A stretch of 64,000 bases of DNA. It comes from Watersipora subatra (lineage: Eukaryota > Bryozoa > Gymnolaemata > Cheilostomatida > Watersiporidae). The position numbers and the translations under genes were made by a program. The notes beneath the pieces are model-generated. The model was given only the letters and a program-made list of their open reading frames with translations, was not told the DNA's origin and did not search any database. The DNA lies in NCBI RefSeq assembly GCF_963576615.1, contig NC_088708.1, positions 60,685,196-60,749,195 of the forward strand, in the 5' to 3' direction. Of this stretch, positions 34,525 through 45,190 are shown piece by piece; positions within the stretch are counted from its first letter, which is position 1; each line of letters opens with the position of its first letter.

Positions 34525-35661
34525 TCTCAAAGTATGTTGTGTGTTTTTCCAGCTATAGGTCTTAAAATCTTGGTTTTTTGCATTCTGATGGATTTGACCT
34601 CTCGACAATATTTTAAGCGACGAGCGTTTAATCCGGATGTTCTACCACTGAGCTAGAACGCCATAGCGATCAGATGCATTTTCATATAAAATATACAGCA
34701 CGCGCGTGCTAATTATTTTAGCCTTAGGTTTTTCACCAAAGGTTTTGAGATTTGTTTGCCTCAGAGTTTGAACATAAATTTGGTTCTCGACTAAACTGAA
34801 GCATGCGCATTGCAATTAGCAAAGCTCCGAAAACGCTTGGAAATGGATAAGCATTTCACGCTTCGTAAATTCTTTACAAAACAGGAGAAATCATGTGAGA
34901 CGACGCCTCCTCTACCGAAGAAATTTGCTAGGTAGATAACTCTTCCAGTCGAGTTACTCTAAATTGTTTTGGACGATTAGTCTCCTGTAAAGATGTAAAG
35001 TAAACAGGCCATTGCTATTTATATTTTCTTTTTTCTTCGATTTTTGATTTAACTATCTGTTGCATTTCTTTGCTATTTCATTATCTATTTTTGAAATTTT
35101 TAGTATTGTATTTTAACCTTTAAGGCTTTAGATGTTGTTAAAGCCAAACGTACGAAATGTTTACTTTTGCTTTCTTTTTCCATCGTCATAAATATAAAAC
35201 ATTTTATTAAAATTAAACGCAATCTATATATATCCGTTTCAATTAATAGTATGCAGTATACAGTACAGCTTATGATGTACAATGTAAAATGTTAAAAACA
35301 TACTTATCGTCCGAAGTATATCTCCGAATTTACCCAAGTTTTTCTCATCTTGGAATCTATTAAATACATGTATTCTCAGAAGTTACACATTGTCTAATAC
35401 CTCCAAAGAAAAGAACCTGTTCTGTACAAAATCATTCCTTCATGATATAAAGTTTGAAAGTTGCAGTTGTTTGACAAAGTTTGAAAACTTTTACAGTTGT
35501 TTTTATTTTCTCTCCTAATTTATTTCAACTACACAATACACTTCTCTTATGATATGTAGTTTGAAAGTTAGAATGGGAAATGTTGTTATATGTTAAATAC
35601 AAATCAATTTTCTCTCCAAAGACTTTTTTATTACCCAGGCAACACCAGGTGGTACAGCTAG
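34525..35661 (+). mobile_element. Non-autonomous Helitron, 1.14 kb
   Basis: Starts TCTCAAAGTATGTTG and ends ACCAGGTGGTACAGCTAG, followed by T. An antisense tRNA-like block lies at 34,560-34,665. Near 35,390 a remnant of the autonomous protein start is visible (ACCTCCAAAGAAAAGAACCT, with the ATG lost). This makes it an internal-deletion derivative of the 20,994 family. Confidence 0.85.
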
Positions 35662-35673
35662 TATATGTATATT

Positions 35674-36099
35674 TCTCAAAGTTTGTCGTTTGTGGGATTG
35701 ATTGTCCAGCTATAGATCTTGAAATCTTGGATTAAATATTCCGTACCAAAGAAAATGCGATCTTGGACCCTGCCGTTCTACAGTCTGACGCCTTACCCAC
35801 TAGACTACAGAAATCAAATTGCTAGCTTGCCAATATAAGTCATTATATGAGAGCAAACACCTAACTGCCTTGGTATGACACGGGTCATAGCATAACATCA
35901 TGAGAAGCTGTTAGCTCACATTATTAAACTGGCTAATAGCGAGCAACTCTAACTACTTCTCATTGTTTATAAGACAAAACACTTTTCTCATGATATGTAG
36001 TTTGAAAGTTAGAATGGTAAATGTTGTTATATGTTAAATACAAATCAATTTTCTGTCTAAATTTTCTATTACCCGAGCAACACCGGGTAGCACAGCTAA
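35674..36099 (+). mobile_element. Non-autonomous Helitron, 426 bp, with a different tRNA-like block
   Basis: Starts TCTCAAAGTTTGTCG, ends with the hairpin ACCCGAGCAACACCGGGT and CAGCTAA, followed by T. The antisense tRNA-like part (about 35,745-35,815) reads GTAGTCTAGTGGGTAAGGCG and GGGTCCAAGATCGC on the minus strand, a tRNA head different from the other copies. It begins 12 bp after the previous element's end. Confidence 0.82.
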
Positions 36100-36329
36100 T
36101 ATTAATACTATGATGAAAAGGATCTTAACAATGGGAATAGAGTGGATGGCTTTTAGCAAATACCGTATACTAGTTGCATGCCTGACGTTGCAGAGAAATA
36201 AAACATTTGCCCAATGAAATTGAGTAACTTACCTCATAAGCTAGTAAAATTTGTTAAACAATTACTGGGTTTGCAGACAGCTTAATAATCTCACCGTTAT
36301 CTACCTGTCAATCATGCTAGATGTCTTAA

Positions 36330-36510
36330 CGTCTTAATGGATGACATAGGTATCGTAGCCTAATGTCTAGTCAATAGCTCCCTATTGACCTGGAGGGGTA
36401 AAGACCAAATCTTGGGCCAAGCAGATTTTTGATTTCTAGACATTAATTTTTATAACTGGCACAGGTTTGTTCAACAAAAAGACAAACCCTGAAACTTACA
36501 TATATAGATA
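36330..36510 (+). mobile_element. tRNA-derived SINE-like element
   Basis: tRNA-like GTATCGTAGCCTAATGTCTA and GGTAAAGACCAAATCTTGG, then a TAACTGGCACAGGTTTGTTC tail similar to the other SINE-like tails in the window. Confidence 0.45.
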
Positions 36511-37258
36511 AGTGCAAGTAGTAGACAACTTCTCAAGAAAAGAGGCTGCTTGCATTAGTTTTAAGCTAAATGTTAATAATTCTGTTTGTTTTCAGTTTTC
36601 CATCAGCAACTTGAAGCAAATAATGTTGACTTATGTAATTCACTTTTTCTATCGCAAAATTATTGGCAAGATCAAAACCTTCAATTCTTTTCAGTCTTTA
36701 AAAAGACAGAATTACTCTCTCATTGGCTCTAGCAAACTGCAGGATGCATAGCGGAAGGTCAGCGGTTCCATTGAGCAGGCACTTCCTCATGGTTCCTTCA
36801 GGTAATGTTTTATATTTGCACTAGTTGGTCTTCTTGACTGTATTAGAGCTATATCTATTTTCCTTTATGTTTGTTCTAAGTCAAATTCTTTTTTTAATAT
36901 AAATATTTAAATGCTTTGTGTTGCATAGTTATACTTAATTAATTGTAACTTCATTCGTACATAGAAAACCGATGCTCCTGTCTCACATGCTTAAATTCTA
37001 TGAAAATAGTAATCCCTACAACGTCAGCAACTTCTCGTAGTTAGAGTGACCTCTGATCTCAGTGTCACCCATGCTCCATAACCCTGATCATACATCATGC
37101 CCGTTTTTGGGTAATACAATATTTACCATGTAGCTCTGTGTACTGCATATATCTACATAACTTTGCCCATTTTGCCTGTCTCTATTAGCGTTATTTCCAT
37201 AGGCTGCTTTTTTTACCTGTTAAACTCGCACTGCTGTAAAAGTCACCTTCTTTTTCAG

Positions 37259-37403
37259 TACCACCACTATGACTACTGTGACCATTGTCACAGACTCTCA
37301 AACAGCCATCACCGTGCTCAAAGTCACAAGTACTCCCACTAGTGCCACTGTGACTACTGTCACTGGTACTACCATCATCATGGATACCTTTGGAGTCACG
37401 TGA
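37259..37403 (+). CDS. Possible terminal exon, Thr-rich (weak)
   Basis: After a good acceptor (CTTCTTTTTCAG) a 47-codon frame reads TTTMTTVTIVTDSQTAITVL, KVTSTPTSATVTTVTGTTII, MDTFGVT and stops at TGA 37,401-37,403. Base composition is less A/T-rich than the surroundings. No partner exon, start or poly(A) evidence was found; it could be chance or a decayed repeat. Confidence 0.25.
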
Positions 37404-38690
37404 CTTGAGCTGTTACATGCACAGAGTAGAGCAGAGAGGAAGCAAAAAGGTATCAATGCTAATTATGTTCCTGTACACTTAAAAATACACACGTAATGAA
37501 ATGGAATCTTTTAGCAGGCCAAAAGAAGTCATTTAGCCCTGTCAAGGGGATTGCAACTCCAATTGTTCTACTGATTTTAAAAGGAAAAGTTTACCACTTT
37601 TGGGTCCTAAAAAACAGAAATGGCCAAGAAGACACAGCTTTCCTGATGGTGTAGAGAAAGCTTAAAGAAAACAAGCTAACTTGGTGCAATGTAGAAGATT
37701 GCCTACTTGATCACTTATTGAGGATGATGCTTGCTGGTGCACTGTAAATGCTGGGCAATGCGAACAATTGCTAGCTAGCTAACGCTTATGAAAGGATCCA
37801 GGGAAGGTTGTAGTTTGTCTTGTATGAAATGGGCACAATAATCAGTGTAACCATACATACATAAGTTTGTACGTATTTATACACTAGAGAGCAGAGCTTT
37901 AGCAAGTTCTAAAAGGTAATGTGGAGGCGTCAACTATCTTGAGTAGTCAAATACATGAGTTACATACATACGATGATTTGCATTTACAAAGTAGAAAACA
38001 GGCCCACATGCAAAACGTGGATAAACCTAAAGTAAAATAAAACATAAAATGAAAATGAAATAAATAAATAAAACATGGTTAAACATGAAATAAAATAAAA
38101 CATGAAATGAAATAAATAAAATATAAAAAACATGACACACAAAGAAAATAAATAATGATATACATTTTACATGCATTAAACAATACTCTTTGTGTACCAG
38201 TTCACATCAGTCAATTAAATACTTAAAATTAAAAAAGAAAATTTTAATTTAATCTAATAGCTTCTAATCTAATTTAATTTTATCTCTAGCTTTTTGTTAG
38301 ATTCACTGTTATCATCTGTGCAATTCGACAGTTTTCTCTTGAAAAAATCTACCCAATGAAATTTGTTTCTTACGACTCCTAAAAAGTTTTCTAAAATAGC
38401 TGATGCACCTTTGATTAGCATTGTACATAAGACAGTCTGTGAGAACCTATTCTGGATGTTTATTTTCCATAAACCCAGTAAGATTTTCATATCAACGTAT
38501 AGCTTCTTTAATTTCTGTCGATGTAGGTTTTAATAATAGTTGTAATTGTTGATTGGTTGCGACAATATTCCTTGGCACTATCAACAATACGGGCGCCTTC
38601 TTTATATTTATTTATGATCTCCAACTTTGCTGTCATGAAAATATTTTTTGAATATTTGCTCTCGTTTATGCACTTTTCACAAAATCTCTC
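37404..38690. other. Spacer sequence between the arms
   Basis: No gene recognised. Around 38,000-38,130 lies an A-rich stretch of AAATAAAACATGAAAT-like units. The minus-strand frame 38,269-38,490 shows no recognisable domain. Confidence 0.4.
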
Positions 38691-38694
38691 AAGT

Positions 38695-38800
38695 GGAATG
38701 CTGACGTGAGTGAAATGCTGACGTGAGTGGAATGCTGACGTGAGTGGAATGCTGACGTGAGTGGAATGCTGACGTGAGTGGAATGCTGACGTGAGTGAAA
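38695..38800. repeat. 17-bp minisatellite carrying TGACGTGA
   Basis: Six units of AATGCTGACGTGAGTGG in a row, each with a TGACGT core like a cAMP-response (CREB/ATF) half-site. Confidence 0.92.
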
Positions 38801-39209
38801 TCCGTCATCATATCTCTTCCAAAGGTTGTGAAAATGTTTTCGGCAAAAAGCATTTCAGCCTGTTTATTATTTCGATTTCCGTAATAAGCACACCGACTTC
38901 CAAATTTGAACTCCGACGAAAAGTTTCTTGAATGTGTATGGTGAAATAAAATTTGTATGGTGAAGTGACAAAATCATCATGCTCAACTTCGTAAGGTGAA
39001 AAAATCGTTTATCAGGGTAATTGTATCCTGAGGGTGCACAGTACTTCCCATTTCTTACAGCACAGGTTTCTTGGCCTCACTCATGCTACAGCTTGTAGTC
39101 TCTCACCACTACTTTCAATAATATCTTGTTTGCTACCGGCTCTTCAGTCCCATCACTTTCTCTATCTACCACCATCTTTCATCAACATTCCTCTTCTCTT
39201 TCTCATCCC

Positions 39210-39815
39210 CAATGTATGTATGTATGTACATATGCACATATGTGTGTATGTATGTATGCACGTACGTATGTATGTAGGTACATATGTATGTACATATGTA
39301 TGTATGCATGTATGTACATACATATGTATGTATGTATGTACATATGGATGTACGTATGTATGTATGTACGTATGTATGTATGTACGTACATATGTATGTG
39401 CGTACACATGTATGTACGTACATATGTATGTACGTATGTATGTACATATGTATGTATGTATGTACATATGTACATACGTATGTACGTACATATGTACGTA
39501 CATATGGCGTATATACGTACGTATGTACGTACGTGTGTACGTACGTATGTATGTGGGTACATACGTATGTACGTATGTATGTATGTACGTACATACGTAT
39601 GTATGTATGTACGTACGTACGTACGTATGTACGTATGTACGTACATACGTATGTATGTATGTACGTACGTACGTACGTATGTACGTATGTACATATGTAT
39701 GTACGTATGTACGTACGTATGTATGTATGTATGTATGTATGTACGTACATATGTACATTCATATGTATGTATGTATGTATCTACATACATATGTATGTAT
39801 GTACATACGTACCTA
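39210..39815. repeat. TATG/TACG tetranucleotide array, about 600 bp
   Basis: Mixed GTAT, GTAC and ACGT tetramers with local palindromes such as GTACGTAC. Several strands and frames stay open only because the period (4) and base content avoid stops; these are not genes. Confidence 0.95.
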
Positions 39816-39902
39816 TCTATGTTTTACTCAATATATGTATATAGTTATACTCAATCTATGTATACAGTTGTACTCAATCTATACATATACAGTGTATATA
39901 TT

Positions 39903-41917
39903 TCTCAAAGTATGTTGTGTATCTATCGGTTTTCCGGCTATAGGTCTTAAAATCTTGAATTTTTGTAATCTGATGGATTTGTACTCACGACCATTTTCTC
40001 ATCGACGAGGGTTTTATTTGGATGCTCTACCACTGAGCTATACTACCACAGTAATCTTATGCATTTTGATATAAAACATATAGCATGCGCGTTTTAATTA
40101 TTTTAGCCTTAGGTTTTTCAATAAAGATTTTGAGATTTGCTCGCCTCGCAGCTTGAACATAAATTTGGTTCTCGACTAAACTGGAGCATGTGCATTGCAA
40201 TTAGCAAAGCTCCTGAAATGCTTCGAAATGGATAAGCATTTTACGCTTAGTGTGTTCTTTACAAAAAGGGCGAAACCATGTGGGACGACGCCTCCTCTAC
40301 CAGAGAAATATGCTAGGAGGTAAACCTTCCAGTGTAGTCACCTTAAATTGTTTTGGAGGTTGAGTCTCCTTTAAGGATGTAAAGTAAAAAGGCCATTGCT
40401 GTTTATATTTTCTTTTTCCTACGATTTTTGATGCAACTTTCTGTTGCATTTTATTGCTGTTTTATGATCTAGATTTGCGTTTTTTAGTATTGTATTTCAA
40501 TCTTTAATGCTTTGGATGTTTTAAAAGCCAAACGTATGAAATGTTTACTTTTGCTTTTTTTGCATCATTATAAATAGAAAACATTTTATTAAAATTAACT
40601 ACGATCTATATATACCCGTTTCTATTTGTAGTATGCAGTATACAGTACAGCTTATGGCGTAAAATGTTGAAAAAATACTTTACCAAAGTATATCTCCTAG
40701 TTTACCCAAGTTTTTCTCATCTTGAAACGGATTAAAATCTACATAATTTTATTTTATTGGGGAAAATTGTTTCGCTAGAACACTAGAACAGTTCCGCTAG
40801 AATAGATTGAACTGTTTGTTATTAAAAGCTATACGTCACTGAAAGTTATGAGTTTTTTAAGTTACAGTGGTTTGAAAATCTTTTCCTCATGATATGAAGT
40901 TTGAAAGTTACAGTTGTTTAAAAAATTTTGAAAACCTTCACAGTTGTTTTTATTTTGTTAAATGTTATTCATTTTGTTAATTATCATTTATTTTAATAAC
41001 GATATAGTATAGTAACACGCGCTATTTCCTTTCCTCAACAGCTGAATGTTGTGCTCGTTAAATGCATGTTTCAAACATTTTTTGTATCAGTGCTCGCTTT
41101 TTGTATTAGCTTACACAGCTTTCCTTCTAAACCTAACCAATTTGTAAATATTTTCAAACTTTACAACAATCATTTGTAAGATTAATGTACATGTAAGATT
41201 ATCTGTAAGATTTATTTTTAGTATCAGTTATTCCTCACTCTCTTATATTTACATACATTTACATACTTTGAGAAATATATATATATATATATATATATAT
41301 AGGTAGATTTACATTCTCTTATTACAATTATAAACTTTGTATAACTTTTGAAATTTATAATATAAGTTTGTAAATCTTTTTACGTTCTCGTTTTTATTGC
41401 AACTTGCATTTTTAAACATAATTTGCGTTTAATATCTGTTTGAAATTTAACCATTATTTTTTGTCATATCACTGTTACCTATTATTACTTAGTTAGTTTC
41501 CAACCTTTATTATTAATATTAATTTTTCATTCAACCATTTTTAGCATACACTGTTCTAATAAAACTTCAACCACAAAATACTACCATATTCTGTCATATT
41601 TTTTTTATTAATCTGTTAAATACATGTGTTCTCACAAGTTACACATTGTCTAATACCTCCAAAGAAAAGAACCTGATCTGCACAAAATCATTCCCTCATG
41701 ATATAAAGTTTGAAAGTTACAGTTGTTTGACAAAGTTTGAAAACTTTTGCAGTTGTTTTTATTTTCTCTCCTAATTTATTTCGACTACAGAAAACACTTC
41801 TCTTATGATATGTAGTTTGAAAGTTAGAATGGTAATTGTTGTTATATGTTAAGGACAAATCAATTTTCTGTCCAAAGACTTTTTTATTACCCAGGCAACG
41901 CCGGATGGTACAGCTAG
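39903..41917 (+). mobile_element. Non-autonomous Helitron, 2.0 kb
   Basis: Starts TCTCAAAGTATGTTG and ends CCGGATGGTACAGCTAG, followed by T. An antisense tRNA-like block lies at 39,950-40,055, and a protein-start remnant (ACCTCCAAAGAAAAGAACCT) near 41,657. It is inserted between a 23-bp-minisatellite remnant (39,820-39,898) and the first right-arm copy of the inner segment. Confidence 0.85.
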
Positions 41918-41924
41918 TGAATGT

Positions 41925-44655
41925 ATATAACTGTGCACTGAAAACTTAACACAGCAAGCATATTTGGAGATCAACTGAGCAAATATAGCTTACACTGTTA
42001 AATTGAAGATGATCAGGCAAAGTAAAGGTTACTCAAAGACAAGCACAAGCTGCGTCAATATGCAGGTATGCTATGAGTTGTCTGCTCAATCATTTCAAAA
42101 TGGTAACCCTTTTGACAGTTCTCATTGGTTGATGGTGATTATCCATTGACCATTGATATGTGACTAACAAGCCGTTCTCCCATCACTGGTGCCCTTCAAC
42201 TGGAATTAAACATTTTCCCAGTTATCAACTAATGAAAGCAAATATACATGTATGTCTGTATATGTGGTTGACCATCAGCTCAGTTTTTTATATGTTATGT
42301 TACAGTATATAGTACATATATGTATTTACATTTTTACATATTTGTGTTTTATATTTTTTTTATTGTACATTTACACTTTAAATTTTTTAACACCACTAAA
42401 AACTTTGTTCAACTACACGCTAGTCTTTGGAGGAGTAAAAAGAGTTGAATCTTCGGCTCTGAAAGAAAAGAATTTAGGCTTGTAGGCTATGAAAACAGTT
42501 GTACATTTAAGACTCATGAGGTAATTTCTCATGACCTATAAGCCATCTGATATCATATATGTTTGTTTGTATTAGGACACTTACATGTATACAAACAACA
42601 ATGTTATGATACAGTCAGGCTGCAATCAATCTAAGATACAGTTGTTTATAATTGCAATTGCCAGGGAGGGAAGGGGTTACGGCTTTGATTCCTAGAAGGA
42701 TTCTTTGAAGGTTCAAAGGCTTGAAAAAGAAATGATATAGAATGTAGCACAGCTCAAAGGAGCTAATTGCCATTCTTCTAAACACATTTCTAAAAATCAA
42801 AGAATGCTCTGGAAGTTCAATAGTTCAATTACCAAAACATAAAAGTATAATTAATGTGAAAAAATGTCTAAATTAGAGAACATTTTTGATCTATTACATT
42901 TGATTTTTTGGAAGAAAAATAGTGATAGTTGTAGAATATAGCTGTAAAACATCTGCAAAAACTATACTGACATCTTTTATCCTATAAGATAGTCTCTACA
43001 TTCAGTTGGCTACGGGAAGCATTACAACGTTACTTGTTGCCCATGACGATTGTGACGTGATGTCCATAAACTAAGAGTGTAACAACTACCAGACATATCG
43101 CTAATTAGTGCCTCAAATGTCAATATCACATTTACATCTGCAGTATATTTACTGCCAGCGTAGAAGTTGAACGTTAACAACAAATTGTACTGATAGAGCA
43201 TTTAAAGGTTGACTTGCAACAAAAAATCACATTACAGTTATTCGGTATCAAAGGATTCAGCATGTCTTACTCTGCTGTGTTGTAGGTGCCAAATATGTGG
43301 AAATGTGATTACAAGCTCTTAAAAGCTCAAAAACGAAAAGCCGCCGTAGATTGGAATCCATTTATTTCTCTGACGTAGCCTTGATAGTTTGGTTATTGTC
43401 TTGTTCCGTGATGTTCTCACGTGAATTGAAAGGCCAATCAAAAGCTCAATATTAAACTTATCGTAGCACTAGTTTATGACAAACACTTCGGGTTTTACCG
43501 AAGACCCCGTATCAAATATAAATGCTCGCTACTTTACAGTTTTGTTTCGGCTTGATCAAATCGTCAAATCGTGATCTGATCATGTGACCCAATACTTCGC
43601 AAATATTTTTTACAGAACTTTTCGATTATCACAGGTGACGAACAGACTCGTCTTGATTATCAGACAATGATATGTACTCCTTCGAGGTAAGGTTAAAAAA
43701 GTAAATGAATTTTTACGGTAAGTTATAAGATATGACTGCTAAAAGTGACAGCATTACAATGACGATAAAATAGACACGTAAAGACAATAGACATGGTTTT
43801 ATTGAATGCGTGAAGTTATTTGTGAAAATATTTTGACGAATAAGGTTGCGTGAAAGTATAAATAGAAACCATCTACCACAACTACGTCACATTTGAGCCA
43901 TTTTAGAAAGAGAATCCAAACTACGGCGGTCTTGTGTAGCTGCGATTAACTGTTCGTTTTTTAGCATTTAAGAGCTTTTAATCACATTCCCATATATTTT
44001 GCACCTACAACATAACAGAGTAAGACATGGTGAATCTTTTGATATCAAATAACTGTAATGTGAATTTTGTTGCAAGTCAACCTTTAAGTTTTTATAAGTA
44101 GTACATGTATGTGTGGCAGTAACTGACCTATCAAAGCGTCAGACCATTTGATTCACTTAATTGTATTGCACTCTTTTAGAAGTATCACAAAAAACATTTG
44201 CTGCCAACGGTTTAGACCCATGGATAGAATCCTATAGCGAGCGGTTGTATACGGCGAACATTACAGAGCGAAACACTTATCCAGAGTTGATGTGTGCAAA
44301 ATATGTGCTCAAGGTCAAACACACTCCACAACATCGTTTAAGCTGTCATATCCCCACTCACCAGTTCACTAGGCATCACTGTGAAAGATTGAGTGACACA
44401 TTTAATACACGCTGCCACACTACTCTGATGAGAAATTCCTATTTTATTCTTTCCTTCATTGACAGAAATCACTTTTATCACTTCATCATGATTTCTATGA
44501 CCTCACTGGCTTCGTGCACTGCTTGTAAATAAAGTTTGTATTAATTCAACTCAAGACAGACAGACAAACAGGCAGTTATTTGAAATGTGAGCAACTATAG
44601 TGGAGTATTACATGACAATGTTGTTGACATTGTTTGCTTGTTATTAAAGGTTATT
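41925..44655. repeat. Extra tandem copy (R1) of the inner arm segment
   Basis: In reverse it matches left 33,110 down to about 30,255, interrupted by a TTAA MITE. It lies directly before the second copy (R2, from about 44,660). The frame 44,161-44,532 (YTANITERNTYPELMCAKYV) belongs to this repeated segment. Confidence 0.82.
43206..44083. mobile_element. piggyBac-like MITE, 878 bp, TTAA duplication
   Basis: AGGTTGACTTGCAACAAAAA at the left and its near complement at the right extend as inverted repeats of about 120 bp or more. Both ends are flanked by TTAA (43,202-43,205 and 44,084-44,087). TTAA duplication is diagnostic of piggyBac-type insertion. No transposase. Absent from left arm and from R2. 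Confidence 0.85.
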
Positions 44656-44789
44656 TTAGAAACAAATGTGAAAATATATATGAGCGTCCATGCAGGCAGA
44701 CTTTACGAATGCTTACAGTTATATTCTGTACACACGCAGTTATGCTTTATGTAAACATGTGGTTACTCTTTATGCATGCATGCAATTAT

Positions 44790-45190
44790 AGTCAATTTAT
44801 GTATATAGTTGTACTCAACTTATGTATGTATGTATATAGTTGTACTCAATGTATGTATATAGTTGTACTCAGTGTATGTATATTGTTGTACTCAATGAAT
44901 GTATATAGTTATACTCAGTGTATGTATATTGTTGTACTCAATGTATGTATATAGTTATACTCAATGTATGTATATAGTTGTACTCAGTGTATGTATATTG
45001 TTGTACTCAATGTATGTATATAGTTATACTCAGTGTATGTATATTGTTGTACTCAATGTATGTATACAGCTGTACTCAGTGTATGTATATAGTTGTACGT
45101 AATGTATGTATGTAGTTGCATTCAATGTATGTATATAGTTGTACTCAATATATGTATATAGTTGTACTCAAGGAATGTATATAACTGTAC
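44790..45190. repeat. Minisatellite of about 23 bp, right-arm counterpart
   Basis: TATGTATATAGTTGTACTCA-type units, the complement of the left-arm 33,106-33,580 array, marking the junction between the two tandem inner copies. Confidence 0.9.

Noticed and set aside
39034..40074. Tyr/Val/Cys-rich open frames of up to 346 codons
   Set aside because: A tetranucleotide array lacking stops gives open frames on both strands simultaneously.
42252..42485. Frames ending GGVKRVESSALKEKNLGL, also at 45,585-45,788
   Set aside because: Similarity reflects the tandem segment duplication, not selection; the upstream parts are A/T-rich and unlike a protein family, and the left arm does not keep the frame.
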